From Massilia sp. Leaf139 (lineage in GTDB: Bacteria; Pseudomonadota; Gammaproteobacteria; Burkholderiales; Burkholderiaceae_D), in assembly GCF_001424165.1 (NCBI RefSeq), contig NZ_LMOJ01000025.1:681226-745225 (forward strand): a stretch of 64,000 nt of DNA, read 5' to 3'. The notes below the pieces were generated by a model. It ran no database searches. It was given only the letters and a program-made list of their open reading frames with translations, and was not told the DNA's origin. Made by a program: the position numbers and the translations under genes. Shown here in pieces: positions 1 to 8,863 of the stretch. Every line of letters starts with the position of its first letter. The stretch's first letter is position 1.

Positions 1-191
1 CGGAATGCGACAAGCAGTGAATTCCGGACGCTGAAGTGCAGAAAAGGCGGACGGAACGCAGTCGCCTACCGGGCCGTTCATGCGCTTGGCTTACCTTTGC
101 GTGTGCGCAAACGAAATCGGGCGGGCGCCGACAAGAATGAGGCGGTCAGGGCGCGGCGTCGCCCTCGTTTCATTCGAGAAAAGGATCCTTC
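1..191. other. upstream region of the GGDEF/EAL gene
   Basis: No gene can be supported here. A small perfect hairpin (stem TTTGCG/CGCAAA, loop TGTG) lies at 96-111. A Shine-Dalgarno-like AAGGA at about 181 precedes the GTG at 192. The left edge may hold the tail of an upstream gene, but no convincing coding frame is visible. Confidence 0.3.
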
Positions 192-2345
192 GTGAGCAGC
201 GAATTGCCTGAGCCGCCCCTGTCCGCCATTCCCGGCGGCCCGGCGCGTGAAGCGCTGGATTGGCTCTACCGCTTCGTCGCGGCGATCGAGCTCAGCCCTG
301 CGGTGGCCGTGCACAGCCAGGATCGGCAAGGGGTGGTGCGCTTCTGGAACCGCGCCTGCGCCGAGCTCACCGGCATTTCCGCCGACGAGGCGGTCGGCCA
401 GCCTTTCACGGAGCTCGTCCGGCACCTGGGCGGGCAGGACGAATTCGACGCGGTCATGGCCTCGGTCTGGCGCAGCGGCGAGGCGGTCAAGGCGCGCGAG
501 TGGCATGTCGAACTGCGCGACGGGCGCCGTTTGTGGCTGCAGTCGAGCCATTTTCCGATTCCGGAAAACGGCGAGACACGGCAAGTGTTCTGCATGGAAG
601 TCGACGTCACCGCGCGTAAAGAGCTCGAAGATTCGCTGCGCCAGGCCGGCCAGGTGTTCGACCATGCGCGCGACGCCATCCTGCTGGTCGACCGCGAGCA
701 CCGCGTGTTGGCCGCCAACCGCGCCTATGTCGAGCTGACTGGTTATATGGTGGAAGAAGTGGTCGGCGCGGAACTGCCGAGCCTGCAGCTGGGCGTGCAG
801 GATCGCGCCTTCTACGACCGCCTGCGCGAGCAGCTCGACGGCCACCAGCACTGGGAAGGAGAACTGTGGGGCGTGCGGCGCGACGGCAGCACGATCCCGA
901 TCCGCGCGGCCCTGTCGCCCATCACCGACGTGAGTGGGGCGGTCACCAGCTATATGGTGATGCTGACCGACATCAGCGAGCGCCACCGCGCCGTCGAGCA
1001 GGCGCGCCACCAGGCCGAGCACGACGCGCTGACCGGGCTGCCGAACCGGATCCTCTTCATGGATCGGCTCGAGCAGGCGCTGGCGAGCGCCGCGCGGCGC
1101 CGCCATCAGTTCGCCTTGATGTTCATCGACCTCGACCATTTCAAGGCGATCAACGACAACCACGGCCACGAGGTCGGCGACGCCGTGCTGCAGGAAGTGG
1201 CGCAGCGGCTGCGGCGTTGCGTGCGGCGGGTCGATACCGTCAGCCGGCTCGGCGGCGACGAATTCGTCGTGCTGCTGGCCGATATCGGCGGGGTCGACCA
1301 GGCGGCCCATGTGGCGGCCACGATCATGCAATCGGTGGCGCGGCCGATCGCAGCCCAGGCCGGCTCGGTGGCGCTGTCGGTGTCGATCGGCATCGCCATC
1401 TGCCCGAGCGACGGCGACGACCCGAAAACCCTGCTGCGCCATGCGGACGTGGCGATGTACCACGCCAAGGAAAGCGGCCGCAGCGCCTTCCAGTTCTTCA
1501 GCCAGGAAATGAATTCGCGCGTGCTCGAGCGCGTGCAGATGGAGAACCGGCTGCGCCAGGCCCTGGAAAACGGCGAATTCGAACTCGAGTACCAGCCCGA
1601 GATCGACATCGGCAGCGGCCGCACGGTCGGCTTCGAGGCGCTGATCCGCTGGCGCGACCCCGAGCGCGGCCGCCTGCTGCCCGAGGCCTTCATCGGCGCG
1701 GCCGAAGAATCCGGGCTCATCGTCCCGATCGGGCAATGGGTGCTTCTTGAGGCCTGCCGCCAGGGGCGGCGCTGGCACGACGCCGGCTTTCCCGTGGTGG
1801 TGGCGGTCAACCTGTCGAACGTCCAGTTCGTCCACGACGACCTGCTGCGCTTCGTCGACGAGGCCTTGCAGAGCTCAGGCCTGGCGCCCGAATTCCTCGA
1901 CCTCGAGATCACCGAGAAGACCATCATGAACGGCGACGCGGCCACCCTCGCCACCGTCAATACCCTGCGCGGACGCGGCGTGCATCTGACCATCGACGAC
2001 TTCGGCACCGGCTTTTCCAGCCTCGCCAGCCTGCGCCGCTTCCCGCTGTCGAAACTCAAAATCGACCGCAGCTTCATCGAGGACATCGTCGGCGAGCCCG
2101 ATGGCGCGGCCATGATACCCGCCATCATCGCCCTGGCGCGCAGCCTCCGGCTGAAGGTGATCGCGGAAGGGGTGGAAACCGCCGAGCAGCTGCACTACCT
2201 GCGCCAGCACGGCTGCGACGAATACCAGGGGTTTTATGCGGGCGACGGCGCCGGCGCCGGCGACGCCACGGGCACGCCGCCCGGCCTGGCGCCGTCCGAC
2301 CCGGTACCGCCCGCGTTGCCGCCCCCTATACGCCCGCCTCCATGA
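192..2345 (+). CDS. PAS-PAS-GGDEF-EAL cyclic-di-GMP signalling protein
   Basis: Bifunctional c-di-GMP synthase/phosphodiesterase candidate, 717 aa. Two PAS domains (about residues 25-140 and 150-270) are followed by a GGDEF domain with an intact GGDEF at 354-358. An RxxD inhibitory site (RRVD) lies five residues before it. The EAL domain has the EAL triad at 482-484, DDFGTGFSSL, the KIDRSFI region and EGVET, so both active sites look intact. No membrane segment is seen, so it is probably cytosolic and senses through PAS. The GTG start has AAGGA upstream. The C-terminus is odd: after DEYQGFY the usual closing helix is replaced by a Gly/Ala/Pro-rich tail, which may reflect a frameshift in a very GC-rich stretch. 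The 3' end overlaps the convergent gene by 20 bp. Confidence 0.9.
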   Translation: MSSELPEPPLSAIPGGPAREALDWLYRFVAAIELSPAVAVHSQDRQGVVRFWNRACAELTGISADEAVGQPFTELVRHLGGQDEFDAVMASVWRSGEAVKAREWHVELRDGRRLWLQSSHFPIPENGETRQVFCMEVDVTARKELEDSLRQAGQVFDHARDAILLVDREHRVLAANRAYVELTGYMVEEVVGAELPSLQLGVQDRAFYDRLREQLDGHQHWEGELWGVRRDGSTIPIRAALSPITDVSGAVTSYMVMLTDISERHRAVEQARHQAEHDALTGLPNRILFMDRLEQALASAARRRHQFALMFIDLDHFKAINDNHGHEVGDAVLQEVAQRLRRCVRRVDTVSRLGGDEFVVLLADIGGVDQAAHVAATIMQSVARPIAAQAGSVALSVSIGIAICPSDGDDPKTLLRHADVAMYHAKESGRSAFQFFSQEMNSRVLERVQMENRLRQALENGEFELEYQPEIDIGSGRTVGFEALIRWRDPERGRLLPEAFIGAAEESGLIVPIGQWVLLEACRQGRRWHDAGFPVVVAVNLSNVQFVHDDLLRFVDEALQSSGLAPEFLDLEITEKTIMNGDAATLATVNTLRGRGVHLTIDDFGTGFSSLASLRRFPLSKLKIDRSFIEDIVGEPDGAAMIPAIIALARSLRLKVIAEGVETAEQLHYLRQHGCDEYQGFYAGDGAGAGDATGTPPGLAPSDPVPPALPPPIRPPP

Positions 2346-3300
2346 GGCCGTGACTCAGGTCGTAGAGGCGGATGCGCGCCAGCACCTGGCCATGGTCGGA
2401 GGCTTCTGGCAGTTCGAGATCGAGGTGATCGTTCAGGTAGAGCACGTCGACCACCTCGCCGATCGCATTGGGCAGGGCGCCGTTGAATTCCTCCGACACC
2501 AGGATGTGGTCGATGGTCGAATAGTGGCCCTCGTGCACGCTCGAAAAGCCGAGGTGGCGCGCATGATCGGCGCGGCGTTGCACCTGGCTGGCGTCATACA
2601 GGCGGTCGCCCAGCGGCGTGCCGGCGCCCAGCACGATGCTGGTCGTGACCGAATCGGCCACGTCGTTGAAGTCGCCCAGCACCACGCGCGGGCGGCGGTT
2701 GGCGCGGCCCATTTCGGTCAACAGCACGCGCAGCGCCGCCGCCTCGGTGCCGCGCCGGATCAGCGAGCGCAGGCAGGCCAGCGCGTACAGGGCCGGGTCT
2801 TCGCCGGTGTCGCCGGTACGGTAGTCGGGCCGGCGCGACTTCAAATGCACCACCACCACGTCCACCAGCACGTCGGGCGAGACCGTGACCACCGCGTGCA
2901 GCGGCGCGCGGGTGAAGCGGGCGGCATCGCGGCTGCCTACCGGCAGTTCGATCCCGCGCGGGAAGTCGACCATTGGCTGGGCGGCGCCGCTCAGGGGCAG
3001 GCGCGACACCAGGGCCACGCTCGGCGTCAGGCGCAGCGCGGCCGGATCGGGGTCGAAGCCGAGGTGATAGGCTTCGCGGTAACGCTTCGTCCGCGCCAGC
3101 ACTTCCTTCAGCGTCGCCTGCGAAAAAATTTCCTGGAAGCCGATGACGTCGGCATCGAGCAGGTCGAGCTGATGGGCCGTCCAGTTCAGCTTGGCCTCGT
3201 ATTCCTGGGGCGTGGTGGGCAGCAAGTTGTCGTAGAGCTTCACACTTGGCGGCGCCAGGTTGCATACGTTAAACGTGGCAAAGCGTATTTCTTGCTGCAT
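2326..3300 (-). CDS. endonuclease/exonuclease/phosphatase family protein
   Basis: 324-aa protein with the EEP (DNase I-like) fold signatures: ATFNVCNL at the N-terminus, GFQEIF (metal-binding Glu), VVHLKSRRPD, LGDFND in the middle and a C-terminal ASDHGQV. These supply the usual Asp/Asn/His catalytic set, so a metal-dependent phosphodiesterase or nuclease is likely. The substrate cannot be told. No signal peptide is visible. The ATG start has AAAGGG about nine bases upstream. It is convergent with the GGDEF/EAL gene and divergent from the YbaK gene. Confidence 0.85.
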   Translation of the reverse strand: MQQEIRFATFNVCNLAPPSVKLYDNLLPTTPQEYEAKLNWTAHQLDLLDADVIGFQEIFSQATLKEVLARTKRYREAYHLGFDPDPAALRLTPSVALVSRLPLSGAAQPMVDFPRGIELPVGSRDAARFTRAPLHAVVTVSPDVLVDVVVVHLKSRRPDYRTGDTGEDPALYALACLRSLIRRGTEAAALRVLLTEMGRANRRPRVVLGDFNDVADSVTTSIVLGAGTPLGDRLYDASQVQRRADHARHLGFSSVHEGHYSTIDHILVSEEFNGALPNAIGEVVDVLYLNDHLDLELPEASDHGQVLARIRLYDLSHGLMEAGV

Positions 3301-3338
3301 AATAGAAACCCTTTATTCCAGTGTTTAGCGTATCACGC

Positions 3339-3830
3339 ATGGCCAAGAAAGAGCACGTGTCCGAGACACCCGCCACCGGGTTCCTGCGCAAGCATGCGGT
3401 GAGTTTTACCGAGCATCCCTATGCCTATGAAGAACACGGCGGCACCGCGGTGTCCGCGCGCGCCCTCGGCGTCCCCGAGCACGACGTCGTCAAGACCCTG
3501 GTGATGCAGGATGAGGCGGCGCGCCCGCTGATCGTGCTGATGCACGGCGACTGCAAGGTCTCGACCAAGAACCTGGCGCGCGCGATCGGCTGCAAGTCGG
3601 TCGAGCCATGCAAACCTGAGGTGGCCCAGCGCCATTCGGGCTACCTGGTCGGCGGCACCTCTCCCTTCGGCACGCGCAAGGCGATGCCGGTCTACGTCGA
3701 GGAATCGATCCTCGGGCTGGAAAAGATTTATATCAACGGCGGCCGCCGCGGCTACCTGGTCGGCATCGCCCCCGGCGTGCTGACCGACGTGCTCGGCGCC
3801 AAACCGGTGCAGTGCGCACTGGCCGACTGA
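3339..3830 (+). CDS. ybaK: YbaK-type Cys-tRNA(Pro)/aminoacyl-tRNA deacylase
   Basis: 163-aa protein of the YbaK/ProX editing family, which hydrolyses mischarged Cys-tRNA(Pro) in trans. Visible hallmarks are the HPYAYEEHGGTAVSARALGV segment, the substrate-pocket stretch KTLVMQ, the K-Lys of DCKVSTKNLARAIG, and GGTSPFGTRKAMPVY, with G-rich INGGRRGYLVGI near the end. I chose the ATG at 3339 (MAKKEHV), where homology begins, rather than the in-frame GTG at 3321. It is divergent from the EEP-family gene with only 38 bp between starts. Confidence 0.9.
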   Translation: MAKKEHVSETPATGFLRKHAVSFTEHPYAYEEHGGTAVSARALGVPEHDVVKTLVMQDEAARPLIVLMHGDCKVSTKNLARAIGCKSVEPCKPEVAQRHSGYLVGGTSPFGTRKAMPVYVEESILGLEKIYINGGRRGYLVGIAPGVLTDVLGAKPVQCALAD

Positions 3831-3914
3831 CCCGCCGACTGACTACCGCCGCCCGCCCGGCTGGTGTATATTCACGAGCCCGCCGGAGGGACATAACAGA
3901 GAGACAACATCATC

Positions 3915-4535
3915 ATGAATACCCTGATTGCCACCATTGCCGCCTACCTGATCGGTTCGATTTCGTTTGCCGTCGTGATGAGCCGCGTCTTCGGCCTGTC
4001 CGACCCGCGCACCTACGGCTCGAAAAACCCCGGCGCGACCAATGTGCTGCGCAGCGGCAGCAAGAAAGCGGCGATCGCCACCCTGATCGGCGACGGCGCC
4101 AAGGGCTGGCTGGCCGTCTTCCTGGCGGTCAAGCTCGGCCCTGACTACGGCATCGACGACGCCGGCATCGCGCTGGTCGCCATCGCCGTCTTCCTTGGCC
4201 ACCTGTTCCCGGTCTTCTTCCGCTTCGTCGGCGGCAAGGGCGTCGCCACTGCGCTGGGCGTGCTGCTCGGCCTGAACGTCTGGCTGGGCCTGGCCACCCT
4301 GGTGACCTGGCTGGTGGTCGCCTACACCTTCCGCTATTCCTCGCTGGCCGCCCTGATCGCCGCCGTCTTCGCGCCGTTCTACTACGGCCTGCTGTTCGGC
4401 GTGAACGAGATCCTGTTCGCCGTTGTGGCCATGAGCTCGCTGCTGCTGTGGCGCCACAGCACCAACATCGGCAACCTTATCGCCGGCAAGGAATCGCGCA
4501 TCGGCAGCAAGGCCGCCGGCGCGAAGAAGAGGTAA
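3915..4535 (+). CDS. plsY: glycerol-3-phosphate acyltransferase PlsY
   Basis: 206-aa polytopic membrane protein that transfers acyl from acyl-phosphate to glycerol-3-phosphate, the first step of phospholipid synthesis. The three PlsY motifs are visible: SYGSKNPGATNVLR-type (here TYGSKNPGATN), the GHLFPVFFRFVGGKGVAT loop, and the C-terminal HSTNIGNLIAGKESRIG. About five hydrophobic segments span the inner membrane. The start ATG follows GAGAG. Length and architecture are normal for the family. Confidence 0.96.
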   Translation: MNTLIATIAAYLIGSISFAVVMSRVFGLSDPRTYGSKNPGATNVLRSGSKKAAIATLIGDGAKGWLAVFLAVKLGPDYGIDDAGIALVAIAVFLGHLFPVFFRFVGGKGVATALGVLLGLNVWLGLATLVTWLVVAYTFRYSSLAALIAAVFAPFYYGLLFGVNEILFAVVAMSSLLLWRHSTNIGNLIAGKESRIGSKAAGAKKR

Positions 4536-4556
4536 GCTGTAGGGTGGGCGGGGGAG

Positions 4557-4575
4557 ATCAGTCCAGTGGACTGAT
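4557..4575. terminator. perfect hairpin downstream of plsY
   Basis: ATCAGTCCA-G-TGGACTGAT is a perfect 9-bp inverted repeat 21 bp after the plsY stop, flanked by GGG and CCC that could extend it. There is no U-tract, so it is only a possible terminator. A partial copy of the GTAGGGTGGGC repeat lies just before it at 4539-4549. Confidence 0.4.
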
Positions 4576-4703
4576 TTCCCGCTCACGCGTTCAACCGGCG
4601 TACGAATAGCCGTTCACCCCCGTTGATTCCTTCATAAGCATCCCCACATACCGCCAAAGCTGGCGCACTCTGCGCCGGCACCTAATCAGGAAGGCGGTGC
4701 AGC

Positions 4704-5366
4704 GTGAGCAAGCAATTGAGGATTGATTTCGTGTCGGACGTGTCGTGCCCCTGGTGCGCGATCGGCCTCAAGTCACTCGAACAGGCCCTGGAAAAAGTCG
4801 CCCCCGAGGTCACCGCCGAGCTGCACTTCCAGCCCTTCGAACTCAATCCCGACATGGGCCCCGAAGGCCAGGACATCGTCGAGCACATCACCGAAAAATA
4901 CGGCGCTCCGCTCGAGCAGCAGATCCAGTCCCGCGAACAGATCCGCCAGCGCGGCGAAGCCGTCGGCTTCACCTTCGACATGGCGCGCCGCGGCCGCATC
5001 TACAACACCTTCGACGCGCACCGCCTGCTGCACTGGGCCGAAGAGCAGGGCCGTCAGCATGCCTTGAAACTGGCGCTGTTCGAAGCCTATTTCACCCACT
5101 GCGAGGACCCGAGTTCGCGCGAGCTGCTGGTGCGCGTGGCCGGCCAGGTCGGCCTCGACACGACCGAGGCGGCGCGCATCCTCGAGACCGGCGAATACGC
5201 CGACGAAGTGCGCGAGACCGAGTTGTTCTTCCAGCGCGCGGGTATCCGCTCGGTGCCGGCCATCGTCATCAACCAGCGCCACCTGATCTCGGGCGGGCAG
5301 CCGCCGGAAGTGTTCGAGCGGGCGTTGCGGGAGATTGCGGCGCAGGCGGATGCGCCGCTGGTTTAA
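4704..5366 (+). CDS. DsbA-family oxidoreductase, FrnE-like
   Basis: 220-aa cytosolic thioredoxin-fold protein of the DsbA/FrnE/2-hydroxychromene isomerase type. A CPWC redox motif sits at residues 15-18 (DVSCPWCAIG), followed by the helical insertion and the cis-Pro region RSVPAIVINQRHLISGGQP near the C-terminus. FrnE-type proteins act as disulfide oxidoreductases/isomerases. No signal peptide is seen. The GTG start is preceded by AGGAAGG. Confidence 0.9.
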   Translation: MSKQLRIDFVSDVSCPWCAIGLKSLEQALEKVAPEVTAELHFQPFELNPDMGPEGQDIVEHITEKYGAPLEQQIQSREQIRQRGEAVGFTFDMARRGRIYNTFDAHRLLHWAEEQGRQHALKLALFEAYFTHCEDPSSRELLVRVAGQVGLDTTEAARILETGEYADEVRETELFFQRAGIRSVPAIVINQRHLISGGQPPEVFERALREIAAQADAPLV

Positions 5367-5399
5367 GCTGCCGCCCTGCTGCGCCGAATTCGTAGGCGG

Positions 5400-5478
5400 T
5401 AGGGTGGGCGCTCCGTGCCCACCAGGAAGGCGAGTCAACGCGGCGCGGGTGCTCGGTGGGCACGGGGCGCCCACCCTA
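5400..5478. repeat. inverted pair of TAGGGTGGGC hairpin repeats
   Basis: A 24-bp element beginning TAGGGTGGGCGC and ending GTGCCCACC (5400-5423) is followed by its inverse (5455-5478). Together they can fold into one long hairpin after the FrnE-like gene. Each half is itself a small hairpin (GTGGGC...GCCCAC). A degenerate third copy starts at 5486. Related copies occur at 4539 and 7639, so this is a dispersed intergenic repeat of this genome, which could act as a transcription terminator or mRNA stabiliser. Confidence 0.75.
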
Positions 5479-5552
5479 CGGAAATGTAGGGTGGCCGGCT
5501 CCACCCGGATGCGTATAAAGCGTTTGCGCGTGCGCCGTCCACGCCTTCAAAC

Positions 5553-6407
5553 TCAACCCCCCGGAATCAGCTCCAGCACCACCGGCTGGTGATCCGACGC
5601 CGCCGTCTCCGACTGCACCTCCACACTGGCCACGCGCCGCGCCAGATCCTCGGTCACGAAGAAATAATCGTAGCAATCCGGCTTGTCCGGCCACGGATAG
5701 CCGTGCAGGCCCGTGGTCGGCGCGCGCGCGTGATCCGAATGGCGCGCGGCCCAGGCGTCGACCAGGCTGGACGCGCCGTCGAGGCGGGGCGCGAGCAGGG
5801 CCTGGTAGTCGGCGTCGCCGGGCGCCATGTTGAAGTCGCCGCAGTAGATGGCCGCGGCCGGGCGTTCGCCCAACTGATACGGCGCGTCCATTTCCGGATG
5901 CGCTGCGAAGATGCGGGCGCGGGCGCAGGCCTCGGCGTGCAGTTCGCGCAGGCGGTGTACCTGGGCCATGCGCTGCAGCGGCGAATGGTATTCGAGGTGG
6001 GTCGTGACCAGGCGCAGCTTCGAACCCGGCGTGTCGAGCACGACTTCGGTAGCGCCGCGCGGCATGCCGGGCGCATGCCCGGGATCGGCGGGCCAGGGCA
6101 GCAGGTGGCGCTGGGCCTGGGTAATGCGGTATTTGGAGAGGATCAGGTTGCCGAACAGGCGGGGGACGTTGTTGCGGTAGATTTCACTGGGCGCATGCTC
6201 GATTGCATGGAAGCCGCCGAAGGCGCCGGCCAGCTGCTTGAACTGGTTGGCGGTGGCGCTGCCTTCGAGCTCGGGGTGGTTGGCGGCGACTTCCTGGAGG
6301 CAGATGATGTCGGGATTGAGTTTGCGCAGCACATCGATGATCGCGTGGATACGGATGCGCCCGTCCTTCCCGCAACCCCAGTGAATGTTCCAGCTTACAA
6401 CGCGCAT
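5553..6407 (-). CDS. endonuclease/exonuclease/phosphatase family protein
   Basis: 284-aa EEP-fold protein: MRVVSWNIHWG start, ICLQEVA with the metal-binding Glu, THLEYHSPLQRMAQ, YCGDFNMAP, and a C-terminal ASDHQPVVLEL. The catalytic set is complete. It is a different member from the 2326-3300 gene (early HWGCG, no shared insertions). A strong GGGAGG lies eight bases before the ATG. Function is probably a phosphodiesterase; its substrate is unknown. Confidence 0.87.
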   Translation of the reverse strand: MRVVSWNIHWGCGKDGRIRIHAIIDVLRKLNPDIICLQEVAANHPELEGSATANQFKQLAGAFGGFHAIEHAPSEIYRNNVPRLFGNLILSKYRITQAQRHLLPWPADPGHAPGMPRGATEVVLDTPGSKLRLVTTHLEYHSPLQRMAQVHRLRELHAEACARARIFAAHPEMDAPYQLGERPAAAIYCGDFNMAPGDADYQALLAPRLDGASSLVDAWAARHSDHARAPTTGLHGYPWPDKPDCYDYFFVTEDLARRVASVEVQSETAASDHQPVVLELIPGG

Positions 6408-6515
6408 GTAGTACCTCCCAAAACTGAACCGCCAGAGTTTGCCACCGTTCGGTGCAGGGCGGTCACACGGTAGGATCGTTGTCAGCGTTGCAAGTTCACT
6501 CGCGCAAGCCTAGGA

Positions 6516-7556
6516 TCAGGCGGCTTCCAGCTCGTCTAAGGGCCAGCGTGGGCGCACGTTGAAAGCGTACTCGCGCGTGGCCAGCGCCGGGTTGCGCTCC
6601 AGGCGCAGGGCCCCGGCAAAGGCGATCATCGCGCCGTTATCGGTGCAGAATTCGAGCTCCGGATAGTACACGCGGAACTTGCGCTTCTCGGCGGCGGCAT
6701 TCAGGGAGGCGCGCAGCTGCGCGTTCGCGCCGACGCCGCCGGCGATCACCAGGCGCTTGAGGCCCGTGTGGCGCAGCGCGTTCACACATTTCGCGGTCAG
6801 CACGTCGACGATCGCATCGACGAAGCCACGCGCGATGTTGGCCTTGTCCTGCTCGCAGATATTCGCGACGAGCTTCTCTTCATGGTTCTTCACCACGGTC
6901 AGCACGGCGGTCTTCAGGCCCGAGAAGCTGAAATTGAAATCCTTCGAGTGCAGCATCGGGCGCGGCAGCGTGTAGGCGGCCGGGTCGCCGAATTCGGCCA
7001 GGCGCGAGATCGCGGGGCCGCCCGGATAACCGAGGCCGAGCAGCTTGGCCGATTTGTCGAAGGCTTCGCCGGCCGCGTCGTCCAGGGTCTCGCCGAGCAG
7101 CGTATAGCGCCCGACGCCGTCGACCCGCATCAGCTGCGTGTGCCCGCCCGAGACCAGCAGGGCGATGAAGGGAAATGCCGGCCGGTCGCTCGCCAGCAGC
7201 GGCGACAGCAGGTGGCCCTCGAGGTGGTGCACGCCGAGCACGGGCTTGTCCAGCGCCAGCGCCAGGCTGCAGGCGACCGAGGAGCCGACCAGCAGCGCGC
7301 CGGCCAGGCCCGGGCCCTGGGTGTAGGCGATGGCGTCGATATCGCCCTTGGCGATGCCGGCCTTGTCGAGCGTCTGTTCGAGCAGGGGCAGGGCGCGCCG
7401 GATATGGTCGCGCGAAGCCAGTTCCGGCACCACGCCACCGTACTCCTCGTGCATGGCGACCTGCGAATGCAGGGCATGGGACAGCAGCCCGCGCTCGGTA
7501 TCGTACAGAGCCAGGCCGGTTTCATCGCAGGAGGATTCGACGCCGAGAACAATCAT
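6516..7556 (-). CDS. tsaD: tRNA N6-threonylcarbamoyladenosine synthase subunit TsaD
   Basis: 346 aa. TsaD transfers threonylcarbamoyl from TC-AMP to A37 of ANN-decoding tRNAs, with TsaB/TsaE. The start at 7556 gives the family N-terminus MIVLGVESSCDETG; the open frame runs 44 codons further upstream but that part is unlike TsaD. The metal-binding HHLEGH has H111 and H115. VSGGHTQLM, GEAFDKSAKLLGLGYPGG and the C-terminal FCTDNGAMIAFAG are all present. It stands divergent from nothing close; a hairpin repeat separates it from the DAHP synthase gene. Confidence 0.97.
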   Translation of the reverse strand: MIVLGVESSCDETGLALYDTERGLLSHALHSQVAMHEEYGGVVPELASRDHIRRALPLLEQTLDKAGIAKGDIDAIAYTQGPGLAGALLVGSSVACSLALALDKPVLGVHHLEGHLLSPLLASDRPAFPFIALLVSGGHTQLMRVDGVGRYTLLGETLDDAAGEAFDKSAKLLGLGYPGGPAISRLAEFGDPAAYTLPRPMLHSKDFNFSFSGLKTAVLTVVKNHEEKLVANICEQDKANIARGFVDAIVDVLTAKCVNALRHTGLKRLVIAGGVGANAQLRASLNAAAEKRKFRVYYPELEFCTDNGAMIAFAGALRLERNPALATREYAFNVRPRWPLDELEAA

Positions 7557-7638
7557 GGGAAAAGCCGGAAGGGGAAAGCGGAAGGCAGCATTGTAAATCA
7601 CATGGGCGATAGACGCCGGACAGCGGCAGATGCGCACC

Positions 7639-7665
7639 GTAGGGTGGGCACCCCGTGCCCACGCG
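7639..7665. repeat. GTAGGGTGGGCAC hairpin repeat
   Basis: Copy of the dispersed repeat also seen at 5400 and 5455. It contains a perfect 8-bp stem GTGGGCAC/GTGCCCAC with a 3-nt loop at 7644-7662. It lies between tsaD and the DAHP synthase gene. Confidence 0.7.
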
Positions 7666-7692
7666 TACGTGCCTGCGCATACCACCACCGCA

Positions 7693-8754
7693 TCACGGAC
7701 GCTGCATCAACTCCTTGTGCGCATTCCTCAGCATCGTCACCGTATCGTCCCAGCCGATGCAGCCATCCGTCACCGAGCAGCCATACTTCAACTGGCTCAA
7801 GTCCGACGGAATCGGCTGGTTTCCCGCCACGATATTCGATTCGATCATCACGCCCACCAGCGACCGATTACCGTGCCTGATCTGCTGGATCACGTCCGAC
7901 ATCACCAGCGGCTGCAGTTCCGGCTTCTTGTAGCTGTTCGCGTGCGAGCAGTCGACCACGAGATTGGCCGGCAGTCCCGCCTTTTTCAGGGCCTGCTCGG
8001 CAATCGTGACCGACACCGAATCGTAGTTCGGGCGGTCGCCGCCGCCGCGCAGCACGACGTGGCCGTACGCGTTGCCGCGGGTGCGCACGATCGAGACCGC
8101 GCCCTTGTCGTTGATACCCAGGAAGGCATGCGGATTGGCCGAGGACAGCACCGCGTTGATGGCGATGCCCACGTCGCCGTCGGTGCCGTTCTTGAAGCCG
8201 ACCGGGGTGGAAAGGCCCGAGGACATCTCGCGGTGGGTCTGCGATTCGGTGGTGCGCGCGCCGATTGCCGTCCAGGCGATCAGGTCGCCCAGGTACTGCG
8301 GCGAAATCGGATCGAGCGCCTCGGTGGCCGTCGGCAGGCCCAGTTCGCAGACGTCGATCAGGAACTGGCGTGCGCGTTCCATGCCGACGTCGACCTGGAA
8401 CGAGTCGTCCATGAACGGATCGTTGATATAGCCCTTCCAGCCGGTGGTCGTGCGCGGCTTCTCGAAGTAGACGCGCATCACCAGCAGCATGGTCTCGCTG
8501 ACCTCGTCCTGCAAGGCTTTCAGGCGGCGCGCATAGTCCAGGCCCGCTTCCGGATCGTGGATCGAGCAGGGGCCGACCACGACGAACAGGCGCCTGTCCT
8601 TGCGGTCGAGGATGTCGCGCAGCGCGGCGCGGCCGTTCATGACGGTGGTAAAGGCGCGCTCGGACAGCGGCAGCTTGGCATGCAGCTCGGTCGGGGTCGG
8701 CATGCGTCCGAACGAGGTAACGTTGGTATTTTCGATATCTGGAGTGATCAGCAT
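7693..8754 (-). CDS. aroG: 3-deoxy-7-phosphoheptulonate synthase (DAHP synthase, class I)
   Basis: 353 aa with the ATG at 8754; an alternative ATG at 8766 adds four residues and neither has a clear ribosome site. It condenses PEP and erythrose-4-phosphate in the first step of the shikimate pathway. Class I hallmarks are VVVGPCSIHDPEAGLDYA, MRVYFEKPRTTTGWKG, ATEALDPISPQYL, GARTTESQTHREMSSGLS, VDCSHANSYKKPELQP and GVMIESNIVAGNQ. It resembles the AroF/AroG/AroH type with feedback control, but which amino acid inhibits it cannot be read from sequence. Confidence 0.94.
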   Translation of the reverse strand: MLITPDIENTNVTSFGRMPTPTELHAKLPLSERAFTTVMNGRAALRDILDRKDRRLFVVVGPCSIHDPEAGLDYARRLKALQDEVSETMLLVMRVYFEKPRTTTGWKGYINDPFMDDSFQVDVGMERARQFLIDVCELGLPTATEALDPISPQYLGDLIAWTAIGARTTESQTHREMSSGLSTPVGFKNGTDGDVGIAINAVLSSANPHAFLGINDKGAVSIVRTRGNAYGHVVLRGGGDRPNYDSVSVTIAEQALKKAGLPANLVVDCSHANSYKKPELQPLVMSDVIQQIRHGNRSLVGVMIESNIVAGNQPIPSDLSQLKYGCSVTDGCIGWDDTVTMLRNAHKELMQRP

Positions 8755-8863
8755 GATGCGGCCCATTGGACAAAGTCGGATCGACGAGTGTAGCGCCAAA
8801 AATGCTTGTGTGCAGCAGACAAGTCAAATGCAGGGCAAACCCGCGACGGTGTAAGCTGGCGCC

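Noticed and set aside
78..1835. 585-aa minus-strand open frame across the GGDEF/EAL gene
   Set aside because: It lies wholly opposite a clear GGDEF/EAL gene; His/Arg/Ala-rich composition is the usual antisense shadow in high-GC DNA.
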